In this document: one piece after another, positions 1 to 12,250 of the stretch
Numbering within the stretch: position 1 is the first letter of the stretch
Layout: each line of letters opens with the position of its first letter
Assembly (NCBI GenBank): GCA_024349245.1
Contig: JALDNG010000005.1
Coordinates: 18,914,501-18,978,500, forward strand
Direction: 5' to 3'
From: Neodontobutis hainanensis
Taxonomy: Eukaryota > Chordata > Actinopteri > Gobiiformes > Odontobutidae
DNA length: 64,000 nucleotides
The notes under the pieces: model-generated
Database searches by the model: none
Seen by the model: the letters and a program-made list of their open reading frames with translations, nothing else
What the model was told of the DNA's origin: nothing
Program-made: the position numbers and the translations under genes

Positions 1-1069
1 AGAATAATTAAAAAGATTTTCAGCATGGGCATTTAATGATCACTCTGCTTTTGCCTGATACACTCTCCAGGACCAGTGAGATCATGTGGGATTGAAGGCA
101 AAGAAGCAACACCAATTCTGAAAAAAAAAAATGTTTGGAGACTGACTTAAATGTGTATTTAAATATCTAGTCTGAGATCTTAAATATACAAGTCTGAGAT
201 TGTATTACAGCAAATTTGTCCAGAGCTTCATAAAGACCAGCAAACTTTCTGGACTAATGAGGAGGTTACAATACATCTTGCATTCCTCGTAGTCCACCCT
301 CTTTGATTAAATGCAACCATCATATCTCAGAAAAACGTTGGAGTTGCATAGATCACACAAAAATCCAGGCCTCATTGTAATTAAACTGTGCAAAAAAGAG
401 TCTGTAAAAACAACAGTGGTTTGCCACACACTTAGCTCACAGCAAAGTGTTCCTATTGGAGTCTTCTCCTTGCGTCAGCGTCGGTGGGGTTCGACCTGTG
501 AGACCGGGCCTCCATTAACAATCTCACTAGTTAAATAATGGCCAAATGGAAAACATACACAGTTGATATTAGTATTTTTCAGTGTTGTTCAATTTTTTGC
601 ATTTACATATTTATATATTTTTCCTTTTTAGCCTTTATTTGACAGAGAGACCTAGATTATTAAAGGCTGTGGATTTGTGTCTCATAAACAACTGACTAAT
701 CCAATGATATGATGAATCATTAAACGAGAAGAGAGGGGTAAGTATTCACCTTTTTATGGAACTATATTTTTTTAAAGTCTCATATTCTGCGCTGTAGTAG
801 TTAGTAGCACAGAACCGTTCTAAAACACTGCTGCTGCTTCATGAGAACACGTGAGGAAACTACTTTGTCAGCTAAAACCAAACTGAAAATCTTGTATAGT
901 GAACAGTGTTGTTGTTTTTCAGGTCATGTATTAACAGAGATGTGTGAGATGAAAAGGCCTAGTCAAGATGAAACTATTGTTCCATTTAACAGTGCATGTA
1001 AATGTACAAAAGTTTAACCCCTGCCATAGTCCTTCCCTGAGCCTGACAAAACAAGACATTTATTCTTCA
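1..1069. other. Unique AT-rich DNA, no gene seen
   Basis: Frames are short and interrupted, and none has a recognisable domain or a plausible exon with flanking splice signals. I see no repeat with a second copy in the window. Confidence 0.55.
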
Positions 1070-1230
1070 ACAGCTGCCTTAAAGGGCTTCACAGACTGAA
1101 CCAGACTACAATCCCTGTCCCCAGAACAATAATGGTAAAAAAAAAAAAAAAGAAACCTCATGGAGAACCACAGAAAGAGGAATCCAGTCCCAGGATGTGG
1201 CGTTCAATAGATGTGTCCAGGACAGTTGAA
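1070..1230 (+). repeat. Dispersed repeat R1, copy 1
   Basis: The order of blocks matches a second copy at about 52393-52585: 'aaagggctt.acagactg', then 'atcccctgtcc', an A-rich stretch, 'gaaac.tca..gagaacca', and 'ggatccactcc/aatccagtccc' followed by 'aggac/aggatg'. The A run at 1137-1151 creates a 101-codon lysine-rich open frame that is an artefact. From general knowledge this block order resembles a fish repeat associated with retroelement 3' regions, but I cannot name the family. Confidence 0.6.
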
Positions 1231-3688
1231 AACAACAACAGTATATTCAGTGGATGTGCTGTAGTGTCCAGTGTCTACTGCATGTGTGTGTATGAGGGGG
1301 TTATGTCCAGCTCCCACTATGGTCCTGTAAGGTTAAACCTGCATGGCCCTTTTGATAAGTTTTCTAAATTCCAAATGTGCAATGTGAATGTCCAGCCCTG
1401 TGCTCGAGTAGAGTCACAGGGCCAAAGTGCGGCGTAAGTGTTAAATTGCTGTTTGGCCGACGCTGCTGCTGGCGTCCAGGCCACATACTGGTGGAGCTCC
1501 ATTAGGCTGGTGACTCGGAGAAATAGATTCCTCTTCTTTCATGGTGAGGCTCTAATTAGCAGAATCTTAACAGAAAACATCAGTGCAATTTGGTGGATCT
1601 TTTGCCGCTGGGGACGACTTATTTCAAGATGTTTTGAGCTCATTCTCGAAGAGTGTATTCCACCACTGAGTGGGCTCTGAGTGTGAAGGGCCTGGGCTTT
1701 ACCGTAAACATGCCTCAGGGGCCACTCACAAGCATGGTTCATATCTCATCGAGGAGGTCCGAAATCCGGTGAGTCATTTACATGATGCAACAGCTGACAG
1801 TATCCACTTATGTCCTCCCATTAACAGAAAGGGTTTTAATCAAGCAAGACTTGATGTTTAATGTTTATAGAACTTGAAATTGGTGTAAATATTAGTTCAG
1901 ATATTTCCAGGCAGCTGGAGAAGTTCAAGAGGTTGTGACTTTGACAGAGCAGAAAAATACTCATCAGAGACAGATAAGAGAGTGGACTGTGGTAATACAA
2001 TCTCATCTACATTCAAAATGGAACCTGAGAAGTGAGCGAAGTAAGTTTTTTAGAAATAGTGATTGTAAATTTTGTGAAGTAAAAAAAAAGTTGTGTACAG
2101 TACTCCTAAACATCACATGTTTAATGAACAAATTGTGTACATTGCAGCTTTATCTCCAAAAGAATCACTAATAAAAGTATGTTTTAAAGCTAAAAAAATT
2201 AAATAAAAATAACTTTTTTTTTCAGTTTTGACATGGCTAAACAAGTAAATGTTACTCCCATTTCTGTATACTCAAATTTGTTTAGGTCTGCTTTCTTTTT
2301 GTGTGGTATCTGACTGTGGTTTTTGAGCACATATTTGTACATAAACGTTTAGAACATATATGACCTAATTTTATTTTGTTATAGCCCAATTTTCACTAGG
2401 CTTGTACACAGACGATATCATATCCCTGTTCGTCTACCATAGCTGTTCACATGCTCTGAAAAGGCCCTTTTTCTAACATATGTCACCCAGAAGGCCAAGA
2501 CATACACACACCACCTCTAAAAGCAGCATTCCTCATAAACCCATGCAGATGCTGTTGCAATTTGTAAATGAGTTTGGGGCCGCCATCTTTCACCACTCTA
2601 AGTGCAATATTAGCCACGCTGTATAATGTATACATTCCATCAGTTGCTCTAATGCTTTTTTTCACCATTTTACCTTCAAAGAAAAATGACATCATTTTAA
2701 CAACAGATAAATGCATTAGAGCAGACCTTACTGTAGGTATCCACAAAAATAGAGCTGAGGCTAAATGAGCAGATATTGCTCTAGCCGTGAAGCATAGACA
2801 GATATATTGTTTCCTACACATCTCTGCTGCACAACCTCGAGCTGAAATGCTGTGTAAAGGTGCTATAGTAATGTCAGTGGGGATTAATCACACTTATGGT
2901 TGATGTATAGTGACATTCCCAAGGGTCACCTGTAAAGAGAGTCTCCAACAATTCAGCACTGGTTTTCAGAAACACAATACAATCTTCTTCTGTAGCTATT
3001 CTGAATGTATACCACTTAGAGGTAAATCTGGTGTAAACACAGCAATAAAACTTAAATAGAAAGATCCTTTTATGCATGAATGCGACAAAATTTGCGACAA
3101 AATTTCTTCCTCTTTTTTCTACTAATGCTAGTTTTTCCATTTCAAATTCTAATGCAAATTAAACAGGTTTAGGAAAACGCAACTACTGTGGATGTGTCAT
3201 TGTGTTTCAGAAGAAACTGAAGCTGTGTTAGTGGTTGACCTCAGTCAGCAGTGTTTACCCATTTCAAACCTGACATTCAGCTTCCAGACTGGCGCTAAAT
3301 AAACACACAGGCAGGATGGGAATACCATTTATACACTGTGTATTTTGTTTTCCGTAATGAGGCCTTAGGTTTTAAACTTGTGTGGAATATGTTTTCTTGT
3401 GTTTCCTATTTACAGTGGCAGCAGAGCACAGATCTGGGAGGTCAAGCTTCATGCAGAGGAGTGCGTTATCTCTGCCAGCTGGATCAACACTAATGCTTTA
3501 TGCAGCCCCCTCAATTTCTCATCACAATGTATAATAATTGGTTTTAGTTTTTTTTTTCTGGTACTACCCTAGAATACTAATGCTCACCAGCAGTTTGTGG
3601 TTAAGAGAGATGTGGTTACACACATTAATGCGTGTTAGCCATTTGTAATTTTCAGTAATCCTTTACGGCTTATTTTTACACCAGATCC
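1231..3688. other. Unique DNA, no gene seen
   Basis: An open frame of 112 codons on the minus strand (2483-2821) has no recognisable domain. The rest is AT-rich with short homopolymers and nothing repeated elsewhere in the window. Confidence 0.5.
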
Positions 3689-3966
3689 AAACTTGACTCT
3701 GCCGGATAGAACTGCTCCACAATAGTCTGTTCCATAGAACCATCTGGAAGTGCTCCTGTTGAAAGTGTTTGCACAAGTGCAGGTACTTTATCTGAATAAC
3801 GGTCAATGTTTTGATTTATCATCTGTGAGTAACAGCAGTTTTAGAGAGCAGCGACATGTTGTTTACGTACCTACATCTTCAAACCTAAAACACACCCACC
3901 CCTGTCAGTGCTGCCACATCATTGATTACAATGAGAGGGTTTGGCGAGGGTTTGGACCATGAATAC
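3689..3966 (+). repeat. Dispersed repeat X, copy 1
   Basis: This matches the reverse complement of 57835-58086 over nearly its full length. Shared blocks in order are 'gactctgcc.gatagaa', 'ccatctgga', 'gtttacaa/gtttgcacaa', 'aaacacaccca', 'cctgtcagtgctgccacat' and a final 'ggaccg/ggacca'. There is no coding capacity. The 57.6-58.1 kb copy lies next to sequence that looks like a DNA transposon end, so X may be a non-autonomous DNA transposon. The class is inferred; the similarity is seen directly. Confidence 0.65.
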
Positions 3967-4121
3967 TTTGCTTAGAGCAGGTCAAGATTGATTTCTGCGA
4001 GTCTGTAAACTAAAAAATCTCGCCAGAATCCAATTGCAACGGATGTTTAACCAGGCTCTTTCCTTTTCCAAAACCAGGTTTGTGTTGTGCCTAAACATAA
4101 AAGTTTTAGATTGTTGTATAG

Positions 4122-4247
4122 GTTAACCCTGCGACCAAGGCCCAAAGCTGCTAAGGATAGGCTCCAGCCACTTGCAATTCCTAATGGGAATAAGCGGAAA
4201 AAAGTTATCCAGTCACCTAAAATTCCTAATGGCTAAGCGGAAAAAAA
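4122..4247 (+). mobile_element. SINE type A, 3' part with internal deletion and duplicated tail
   Basis: This matches the 3' portion of the full SINE at 36887-37304: 'ggttaaccctgcgacc', then 'aggcccaaagctgct.ggatagg', 'ctccagccac' and 'aagcgg.aaaa'. About 40 bases that normally lie between 'gcgac' and 'aggccc' are missing. The last 40 bases are repeated in tandem (4163-4203 and 4208-4247), both ending in 'taagcggaaaaaa'. Confidence 0.75.
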
Positions 4248-4252
4248 TGTAT

Positions 4253-4994
4253 TAATTGTGGTATATTTTATCCTTTTTTTTCCCATAAATATCAAATGCT
4301 ATTAATTTAAATAAATAAATGTTTTACTGGATTTTTTTCACGCTGCATATTCAAAACTTGGTTTGGAGATTTAAGAGCTTGTTTGCAATTTCAGGCCCTC
4401 TTGCTCTGCTCTGTCTCCAGTCTCTGAACTTTTAAGAGAACACAATTCAGTCTCAAAGTTGAGCTGCTCAGGCCAAGGATTTTCCTTAACCTCTTATGAG
4501 AAATGGACCTCGGGGTGAATTCATAAAAGAGCAGTCTGTTGGACAATTTGTCTTTTGACAGGAGGGAACATTGGAAGCCACCAGAGGGTGGTCAGTGGTG
4601 AGTGGCACCGGCCTGCCTGGGGCGGTACCTGCAGGCCATTCTTCCCGGTGATTTGTCCTGGACCAGAGAGGAGGCTGCCATCTGGCCCCAGCCGGGGAAT
4701 TGGTTGGTGTCAGAATGGCTCATTCAGGCCTGTTTGTGAACAGATGTTGTGTGGTGTGCTGGCTCCAGCTCAGCTCAGGAGGAAGACGTGTCGATCAGAG
4801 GCGGCAGGCTTCAGGGGAACAGCACACTCTGACCTTGAGGCTGCAGTGAGTCAGTCTGGTCTCTGACGCCATGAGACTCCCTCCACAGCACTGCCTGGTT
4901 ATCAAGTACCACAGATACAAACCGAATGCATTTCCTTTCAGAGATGCTGCAGTTAAAGGGAGCTTTTAAAACATTAGAAATAATGTTAGAATAA
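4253..4994. other. Unique DNA with a GC-richer block
   Basis: Positions 4540-4880 are clearly richer in G and C than the surroundings and contain a 103-codon open frame. The peptide has no recognisable domain. It could be a conserved non-coding element or a non-coding exon; the sequence alone does not decide. Confidence 0.3.
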
Positions 4995-5030
4995 GTCTGT
5001 GAAGGTTCGCAGTCATCCAGGTCATCTTGA
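4995..5030 (+). repeat. Possible fish repeat fragment
   Basis: The motif 'gtgaaggttcgcagtcatcc' followed by 'aggtcat' resembles a short sequence that recurs in many fish genomes. This is from memory; there is only one copy in the window and I cannot name the family. Confidence 0.3.
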
Positions 5031-6339
5031 AGAAAAGGTTAAGGCAAAAGCATCTGGACTTTAACTTTGTTATAACATTTTCTTCAATGTTACATATGTT
5101 ATATATATAAAATGTAGTGCCTTAACTTTTTTTTTTTAATTTATAACAAACAATTTTTTTTTTGAAGCCGAATATCAGAAAAAGTCATTTCTCAGTCTTG
5201 CTCTTCACATTGTAGTCGCAGCAAAGGACAGTGTAAAACGCAAGGGCATGAGTATCCATATCCTCTGTCTCCATCATCCGGATCTCGGCAATCAATAAGC
5301 GTTTAATCAGTCAATTATATGGCACTAAGTTAACAGCCTGCAGGTACGGCCATCTCTAAGCACTTTACCATGAAAATACAGGCCATCGGAAATTTATCTT
5401 TTGGAAAATGTCAGAACAGAAAATGAAGTTTTCAAGGGAGGGATGTACAAGTCCACCACATGTCATCCATAAGAAAGATAGAGAGGACAAACCGCGTTTC
5501 AGTGGAAGGGGTTAAAGAGGAGATTAGAAGTGGGAATCATAAGGAAAGATTGCAGCGTGGAGTTAGTGAGATGTGCCGAGCGAGCTGATGCCCCATGGTA
5601 CAAGTGATCTACAAATAAGTGCTTCACAGAGCGCCTTGTTAATCAGACTATTTGAGGGATGAAAAAAATGCTGTGCTCTTGATAGTGAATATTTTAGCCA
5701 TTAAAATGATAAGCTACACGATAGATGAGCAGTCATGTCCCATTATGTATTAAAGCTTCTTTACTATTACACTCAACCCAGTCTATCAAACTTTTTGTAC
5801 ATTTTTTTCAGTTTGTTACATACATTTCAAAATATGTCACAGTTAATTTTCTTTAGTTCTGTGTTTGTGTCCTGTGACAAAGCTTAGGTCCCTATTGTGG
5901 AAAAACTTATATTAGGCCTACATTTTTGAAAACACAATGTTTCTTCCCTTACTAAGTTAATGATTGCCCAAAACATTGCACATTTAACACATTTGCATGA
6001 GCTATATAAACTTTATAAACGTATACTTAATTTCTTCCCTTTAAAAGCTAGAGCAGCTTTGAGCACTGTATTTTGCCATTTCAAAAAGCATGTACAATAA
6101 AATCAAACTTAAACTACTGAGTTACTACAAACCTCTATCTCTATATATTTTAATAGTGCGCCATTTTCCCGGGCCAAATTTCTGACTGAACAAAAGCTAA
6201 TGGGACACACCTATTTTGGTCAAATAAAACTCTACAGAAATAGTAAGTAACAGTAATGTCCCTAAACATGTAGACCAACATGAGCTGTACAAATTCATTT
6301 TGCCAATGGAAATTAAGGACACTCGCACATTTGGCAGAA
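5031..6339. other. Unique AT-rich DNA, no gene seen
   Basis: No convincing exon, repeat partner or RNA gene was seen. Open frames are below about 75 codons. Confidence 0.5.
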
Positions 6340-6470
6340 TCAAGAGGAAATTTTGCCAATGGCAATGTGCTGTTAGTGAGTGGGTAGAGAACATTAGCGA
6401 GTGGCTCAATTTTTTAATGCTCCATTTTTACAAGCATTTAGACTACAACTGCTTGAGACTTAACGCCAAA
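6340..6470 (+). repeat. Dispersed repeat F, copy 1
   Basis: It shares 'gccaatggcaa', 'gtgctgttagtgagtgggta' and 'agcatttagactaca' with the copy at 37430-37550, and the 'gctgt.agtgagt' core with copies near 51355-51600 (minus) and 63700-63800. No coding capacity. Class unknown; probably a short non-autonomous element. Confidence 0.5.
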
Positions 6471-7786
6471 TAACACCACGTAGAGCAACCCGAGTAACAT
6501 ACTCTCAGATTGTTTTAGGACCTGTGCTTCCTCATCAAAGAATGTTAAACTGAGATATGCCTGACAGGTTTAGCATATTGCTTAAGCTGGAAAACCAAGA
6601 GTAGCAGTACAATACATGTTCCCTTTATTGACATAGACATTATCCAAATTACGTAAAATAGCACACACACAACGCTGAAAGGCAAAATTGTGTGAGGGCT
6701 TCTTACTTCTTAGCATGGTAAACAACACAGCATCCAACAAATATGGGTAGAACTTCTGTCCTTTAGTACGGTATTAATCACACTTGAAAGACATTTTGTC
6801 ACCTCTAACATGTCAAGTGATAAATGAGTGTGGATTTGTCTATAGAGCTATTTACTTCATCCAAAACACATCTCACTTACATTTGGAACAAGCCAAGCCC
6901 CCAAGAAATTCTGCAGAGACAATTGTTTAAATACTTGCTTATGCTTTATTTCTGCAACACTTCACAGAATATGCCTTAATGGGTAATGGGAAAAATACAA
7001 AAGCCTGACATATTGGCTGGGGTTTGCTGGCGCCCTAGCTTGTAATTTAGGACGTCAATATTTAAATTGTTGAGGAGAGTATTATGGCCGGTGCAGTCCA
7101 GCCCCTCACCTATAAAAACTAACATCTGTTGAAGCATACATTAAGTTTAAAAATAACTGTACAGAGATCACCAGCTAAAGTACAGTCAAGCAGATGTCGT
7201 ATTAAAAGTGCCAGATGGAACAATGAAAGCGGGATTGGAAATTAGAAAGTGCTGTGAAAGGTCAGATCAATTAAGAAAGCTGCGTTGGCTGCCATATGAC
7301 AATTAAGGCCAGTTTAGAGCGCCGTTGCTCCGGGGCCGTCACGGGAAGGAGCAAACTTCTTGGGGGCATGAAAACGCGAGCGGGACGGACAGGAAGCTTC
7401 CCCATGCTGAAGTGCATTTACACCAGTTCAAGGTTAATGACCCGCACTGATAAACCTGATAGAACGCCTCACAGCACTGCTCACGACCTTTGTCCGTCAG
7501 TATTAAGGAGCCAATAAATTACAGCCATGACTTTAAGTGACATTGAAATTCACTCTGCTCTAATGAGAGAAGGAGAGAGGCGGCACACAGGCACTCACTG
7601 ATAACCAGTCGGTTTGGATTGTTTGGCCACAGTTTATTGCATCCTAAGATTTCAGCGTTACTTTTTCCTGTCTTTTTTTAGAACATTAGCCATGATGAAC
7701 TCACTATGACACTACAAAATGCTATGACCAGATCAAAAAGGACATTTTTTGTGGGAACTCATCCCATCTGGTGTGAGTGTGAGGCT
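6471..7786. other. Unique DNA, no gene seen
   Basis: A 73-codon open frame at 7296-7517 lies in a somewhat GC-richer patch but has no domain. No repeat partner in the window. Confidence 0.45.
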
Positions 7787-7872
7787 GTGTGCACCCTGGA
7801 CAATGGCCAGTTAATCGCAGGGCTAACATTCAGAGACATGCAGTTAAAGACATGCATTCACAATAGGGTATT
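7787..7872 (-). mobile_element. SINE type A fragment
   Basis: Read on the minus strand it gives 'gttagccctgcgattaactg' then 'gccattgtccagggtgcac', matching 37170-37200 in the full copy, preceded by a decayed version of the 'gtgaatg...tgtct' segment. Both SINE ends are missing. Confidence 0.7.
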
Positions 7873-8240
7873 TAGATTTATCAGTTCACATTGCTTGATT
7901 CCACTACAATAATGCTGTGAGGCCAATATAATAAACGCTCTGCAAACACACAGCCCCCAAAAGTCACTAAAAATACCAAATAAAAACAGGGAATAAAATA
8001 AGATTAAATGTTAATAATGACAATTAAAGCCAAGGGCTGAAGATAAAGCTCCCAATCTTTTATTCAGTTCTGTTTTAAATTGTTTTCTATTGCACACTCT
8101 CTTATACACATTCAAGCTTTTATCAAGAAATATATACATAAACAGTCTTTTACAGTTTTGATGAAGAAGAAGCCTGAATATCAAAGAACAAATTCTAGTC
8201 CTTAAAAGTGATTTTTTTTAACCATTGTGCTGTTCACTAG
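7873..8240. other. Unique AT-rich DNA
   Basis: No exon, RNA gene or repeat partner seen. Confidence 0.45.
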
Positions 8241-8291
8241 TGCTTCGGCCTTTTGGTGTAAGAATAGTTCATGCTTTAACATCTGTTTTAT
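8241..8291 (+). pseudogene. U2 snRNA 5'-end-like fragment
   Basis: The string 'tgcttcggccttttggtgta' followed by 'aga' matches the 5' end of U2 snRNA (known pattern gcttctcggccttttggctaag) with a 2-base deletion. Further on 'catctgttttat' matches the U2 'tatctgttcttat' block at nearly the right distance. The branch-point recognition segment (gtagta) is altered, and the Sm site and 3' half are absent. This suggests a truncated U2-derived retrocopy, not a gene. The match is short, so chance is not excluded. Confidence 0.45.
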
Positions 8292-10189
8292 GGTGAGACA
8301 ATATTATGTAAAACTACACAATGTAACAAACATCATACACTTGAATAGGTCCAATGTACAGGTGTGCCCAAAATGACACTGGTAACACAACCATACTTCT
8401 AAAAAGCATACTCCACAAAGCACTAAAACCTGGCTTTACTTGTTCATCCTTGGACTACCTGAGACTGTATAGTATTATTCCTTCTACTGGGTGAGCATTC
8501 TGAACCTTTTTGATACTAAACATAATAAGGAAGGTAGACTTTTTTTATAACCAAAACTGAGTTTTGGCAACTGTTTCTTTGGTTTGACATGCCAGCCATG
8601 CAGCTTTGAAAAATTACTTTGTATATGATGACCAGGAGGACTGAGACTCTTCTTTATTAGAAAATATTAGAAAAACTATCCCCAACTAAATTCCAAATTT
8701 CCCGCAATTCCCCTGGAATTGAAGTTGCTTGTGTCCCCGATGGCTGCCAGCCTCTTCTCCACTCAGCACTGAACCACAAGGGGGCAATATTTGCATTGTT
8801 TGTCTGCGTCCTCCCCTGGCACACACTCATTTCCACTGAGGTTTTGCACATTTGGTTGAAGTACAGTTTAGCTGCTCAGATAATACATGTCCACTAGCTT
8901 GAATCTTGGAGTTTTAAACTTTTTAGTTGCAATAATCATTTACAATCTTTTAAAGGAATTCCTCTTTTCAACTGCTGCTTATCTGGACTTTGTGGTTACA
9001 TCTGTGGTCATGCGATCAAGCATGCAGTAGTATGTCCTGTTCTCTTTTAGAGCGTTTAGGAACCTCTCTCACAATTTGTTCAGTTGATTCTTCCAAACTT
9101 CCGCTGTAAGCACTTCTGCAGTGTGCAAACGGAATTATTCATGGTGTTAATGATAACATAAATGCAGTGGCGACAGAATTTAATGCACCCGCGGAGATTA
9201 CCTTTATTTACTCATGAAAAGAATACACCGAGCCACGTTAAAGCGATTCTTTTCAACTCTGTCCCCGCCACACTGAGAGGGATATATGTTAGGTCTGTTA
9301 ATATCTCCATTTGCATGTCCTTAAAATACAGTTTTAATTATAGATAAGCCTAACCTGTGATAGCAACATCTCTGGGGCTGGTGCACTAATATAACGCTCT
9401 CACGGTGTGTTGTTACTGGAGAAATTCTACACCTTAATGCTAATTTTGGAGATAAGATGGTCAAAGTCAAAGTCACAAAATGTAGCAGGACTTTTCTGGA
9501 GCAGTAGATGGACCGCACCTCGAGCATATACTTTAAAATTTTGTCTATTACTATTCACCATTCATTAATTGAACAGTTTAGGATGGAAGGATAATCAGTT
9601 ATTAATGAAGTATTTATTTAATTGTTTCCTTGTTGTCAAAAATCTTGAATTTGGTGATTTATTATTTATTATATTTTGGACAGATATGTGCAAGGTATTC
9701 TGGGAACAAAACTCCAAAGAGTCAAAATTACACTAAAAAGACCTAACCCTTTTAACTGTTGCATATATTATTTAGTTTCCCTCCCTCAAATTATATTTAA
9801 AGATGTAGGCCTATTTGTTTTGGCCCTAATTAAAAAAAAAAAAAAAGCTTATGTGTCCAGAAAAGAAGACAGTAAAAACAGTTCAAAAATGTTACAAATG
9901 CAACTCCAAATAACATTGTCTGTGTAAACTTTAAAGCATTATTGTAGAATAAAAGAAGATGATCCAGAAGATGGTCTGAGGTGGTACATTGTGTGAAAAC
10001 TCTTGTTTTATTCTATGATATCATTTTTTATAATAATTTCCCACCCCCCTCAGTACGTACCTCTACTGCACTGTACCCAGCCATGTGTCTGGGCTCTCAG
10101 TGTCGTGTTTTGCTGCATTGATTGTTGGGCCACTCTGCTGGAAAATAGGAATTAATTAGACAATTTGTATAATAGACTTAGACACATAA
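8292..10189. other. Unique DNA, no gene seen
   Basis: Short frames only. A poly-A run sits near 9833-9846. Positions 8660-8830 are more base-balanced than the surroundings but show no recognisable feature. Confidence 0.45.
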
Positions 10190-10620
10190 AGCCACTCGGG
10201 CCTCGACTTAGCGGCGGCATCCTGTGGCTCCTGTTGTCCTTGAAGAAGTCTTGTCCAGATGTTGAAACGGATCGGCGGCCGACCTCTCACCTGCTCCTCA
10301 TTATCATCTGAATGACAACATGGCCTGGATCAATAGTTCCCCGTTGCAGTTTGAAGATCACAGATACGACGCCACCTCGTTGTCAGTGAGAAAATGCTAA
10401 TGTAATTAATGTCCAATAATCCTTCTGTTGCAGAGTGTGTGGCTGTTAATGTGGGATATTTACAGCAAACGGGTCTAAGATGGAAGGCGCAACAACCGAG
10501 TGAAGAGGTTTGCAGAAACTTTGAAACAGGTTTAGTGTGCTGAAAGAGTAAGACTCCCCGTGGAGAGGTTAGTGGGACCCTCACTTCCCCCCGCGAACTG
10601 CTCCCCTGCTGTAGGTATGT
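10190..10620. promoter_or_regulatory. Candidate conserved non-coding element
   Basis: A repeat-free, base-balanced block in AT-rich surroundings, with 'gctaatgtaattaatgtcc' homeodomain-type cores at about 10396-10414 and several CpGs around 10200-10380. No frame is convincing as coding. The call rests on composition and motif content only; conservation was not tested. Confidence 0.25.
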
Positions 10621-11559
10621 GTCTGTGTGGATAGTCTTATCGCAGCCAATATACGCAGCAGCAGCTACAGTTTATTTACACTTGGATAAACCCATATGTG
10701 GTTGTTTTTTGCATTTTATTTCTTGTACAGCCACACCAAGTACCTCCAAGCTTTAGTACTTTTCTGCTCTGGCAATTAGGCCTTAAAAGTACAAATGTTG
10801 TTATAAAGTGAATTTAATGCATGCTTTTAAAATGAAGCAAAAAGACCAAAGCGGTGTGTTTGCATTAACTGTCAAGAAGGAAATTTCAACTCAAAATCAA
10901 CTTCAAGGTTTTAAATGAATTTTGCAGAATCTGAAGACTAATTTAATCTTTTTATCATCCTGCCCAAATGTGTTCAGAGATATAGGTCTACAAAACCCAG
11001 AAGTAGATGACCTAAGTTTGATGTTTGCTATGTCATTACTACATTACTACTAACCCTAAGTTCAATAGGCACTGCAGCAGAATGTAATCACGGAGCATAT
11101 GCTTTATAAAAAAGTCAGCCCTAACAGCAGCCTAGGGACCTTTCCTGATTCTTTTTTATTTAAAGATTTTCCTCAGAAAATACTAATATATTATCAAACC
11201 AAAGTTTACTTTTCGAACAAATCTACATGAACTAATACTGGGCTTGTCATGCACTCTTTTACACAAACAGCAAGTACATTTCCGGTCTTAGGTGGACTTC
11301 GATCTAAATGCTAGTCCTTTTTCTGAATAAAAAGCTCATGGTAAGACCTTTGCTCTGTTCCACCCTTTTTAGATACTTGGGACTAACATTATTCAAATTA
11401 CCTCCGAAAAAGCCTGAATCTTTGTGTACAAGTGCCTCGTGTTTGTCTTTCTGGTGTGCGCCTGCTTTAGCACACAACTCTCTGACTGAGTTCATGATTA
11501 ACTTAATATTTTTTATCCTCTAAACCCCTGCTCACAACAATGCTTCCCACTGCGGCAAT
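10621..11559. other. Unique AT-rich DNA, no gene seen
   Basis: Overlapping open frames on both strands at about 11304-11523 (63 and 71 codons) have no domain and look like chance. Confidence 0.45.
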
Positions 11560-12250
11560 AGCAATTTCTGCGAGACGCCACACTCCTCCTGATTCAAAAT
11601 CATAAACACAGCGTGTGTCGGAGAGGATCCCATTGCTGATTGTGTCGGAGATGAATAAAAAAGCAGGTTGAGGAGAAATAGTCAGTGATGCCCAATTAAA
11701 GAAATTGTTATTGTGAAAATAGCATTAGGATTTTGCTTCAGTAACTATCCCATTCCGGCTTCAATGATCTATCCACGTGCAGGGAGAGCTGTTTGTATGT
11801 GCGTAGGAGGTGTGTTCGTTACAAGATGGAGGTAGATGGAGCAGTACAATTTTATCCTTAAGTGAGGTAAAGGCCATATTGCCCGCCATTAACAGGGCCC
11901 AACGTCGGCACGGCCTGATAATTAAGTAATCCGTGAGAGCCTGAGCAATACAGCACAATCACCAGCGTCCTGCTCCTTCAACACAAGCCACTCCCAACAT
12001 CATTTCAGGCAATATTATTGCATTGTGATTTCAAAGTGCAGCCACACGGAGGGAAATGTTCAGAGGCTAATGATTCCAGGGAGATGAACTCATTTCGAAG
12101 ATACACGTCGCCTGTCATAATCTTTTTGCTCGCCAAGCCAAGTTGAGGGAATTGTTGGTGGGGTGTTTTTGTATGGGGACGTGTGCGCTGTAATGTGTTT
12201 AAAGTGGGATGTAGCATATGGCTCATAAAGCAGTTGTAATTACATGCAAG
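11560..12250. promoter_or_regulatory. Candidate conserved non-coding element cluster
   Basis: A 690-base repeat-poor block with balanced composition. Motifs include 'attgttattgtg' (SOX-type core) near 11705, 'cctgataattaagtaatccg' near 11910 and 'gaggctaatgattcc' near 12063. A 95-codon minus-strand frame (12005-12292) has no domain. Enhancer role is inferred from base content and motifs only. Confidence 0.3.

Noticed and set aside
1132..1437. 101-codon frame starting with a lysine run
   Set aside because: The start is the A run of dispersed repeat R1.
2483..2821. 112-codon minus-strand frame
   Set aside because: No family resemblance; the overlapping plus-strand frame is equally open.
4555..4866. 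103-codon frame
   Set aside because: GC-rich patch with no domain; kept only as a possible non-coding element.
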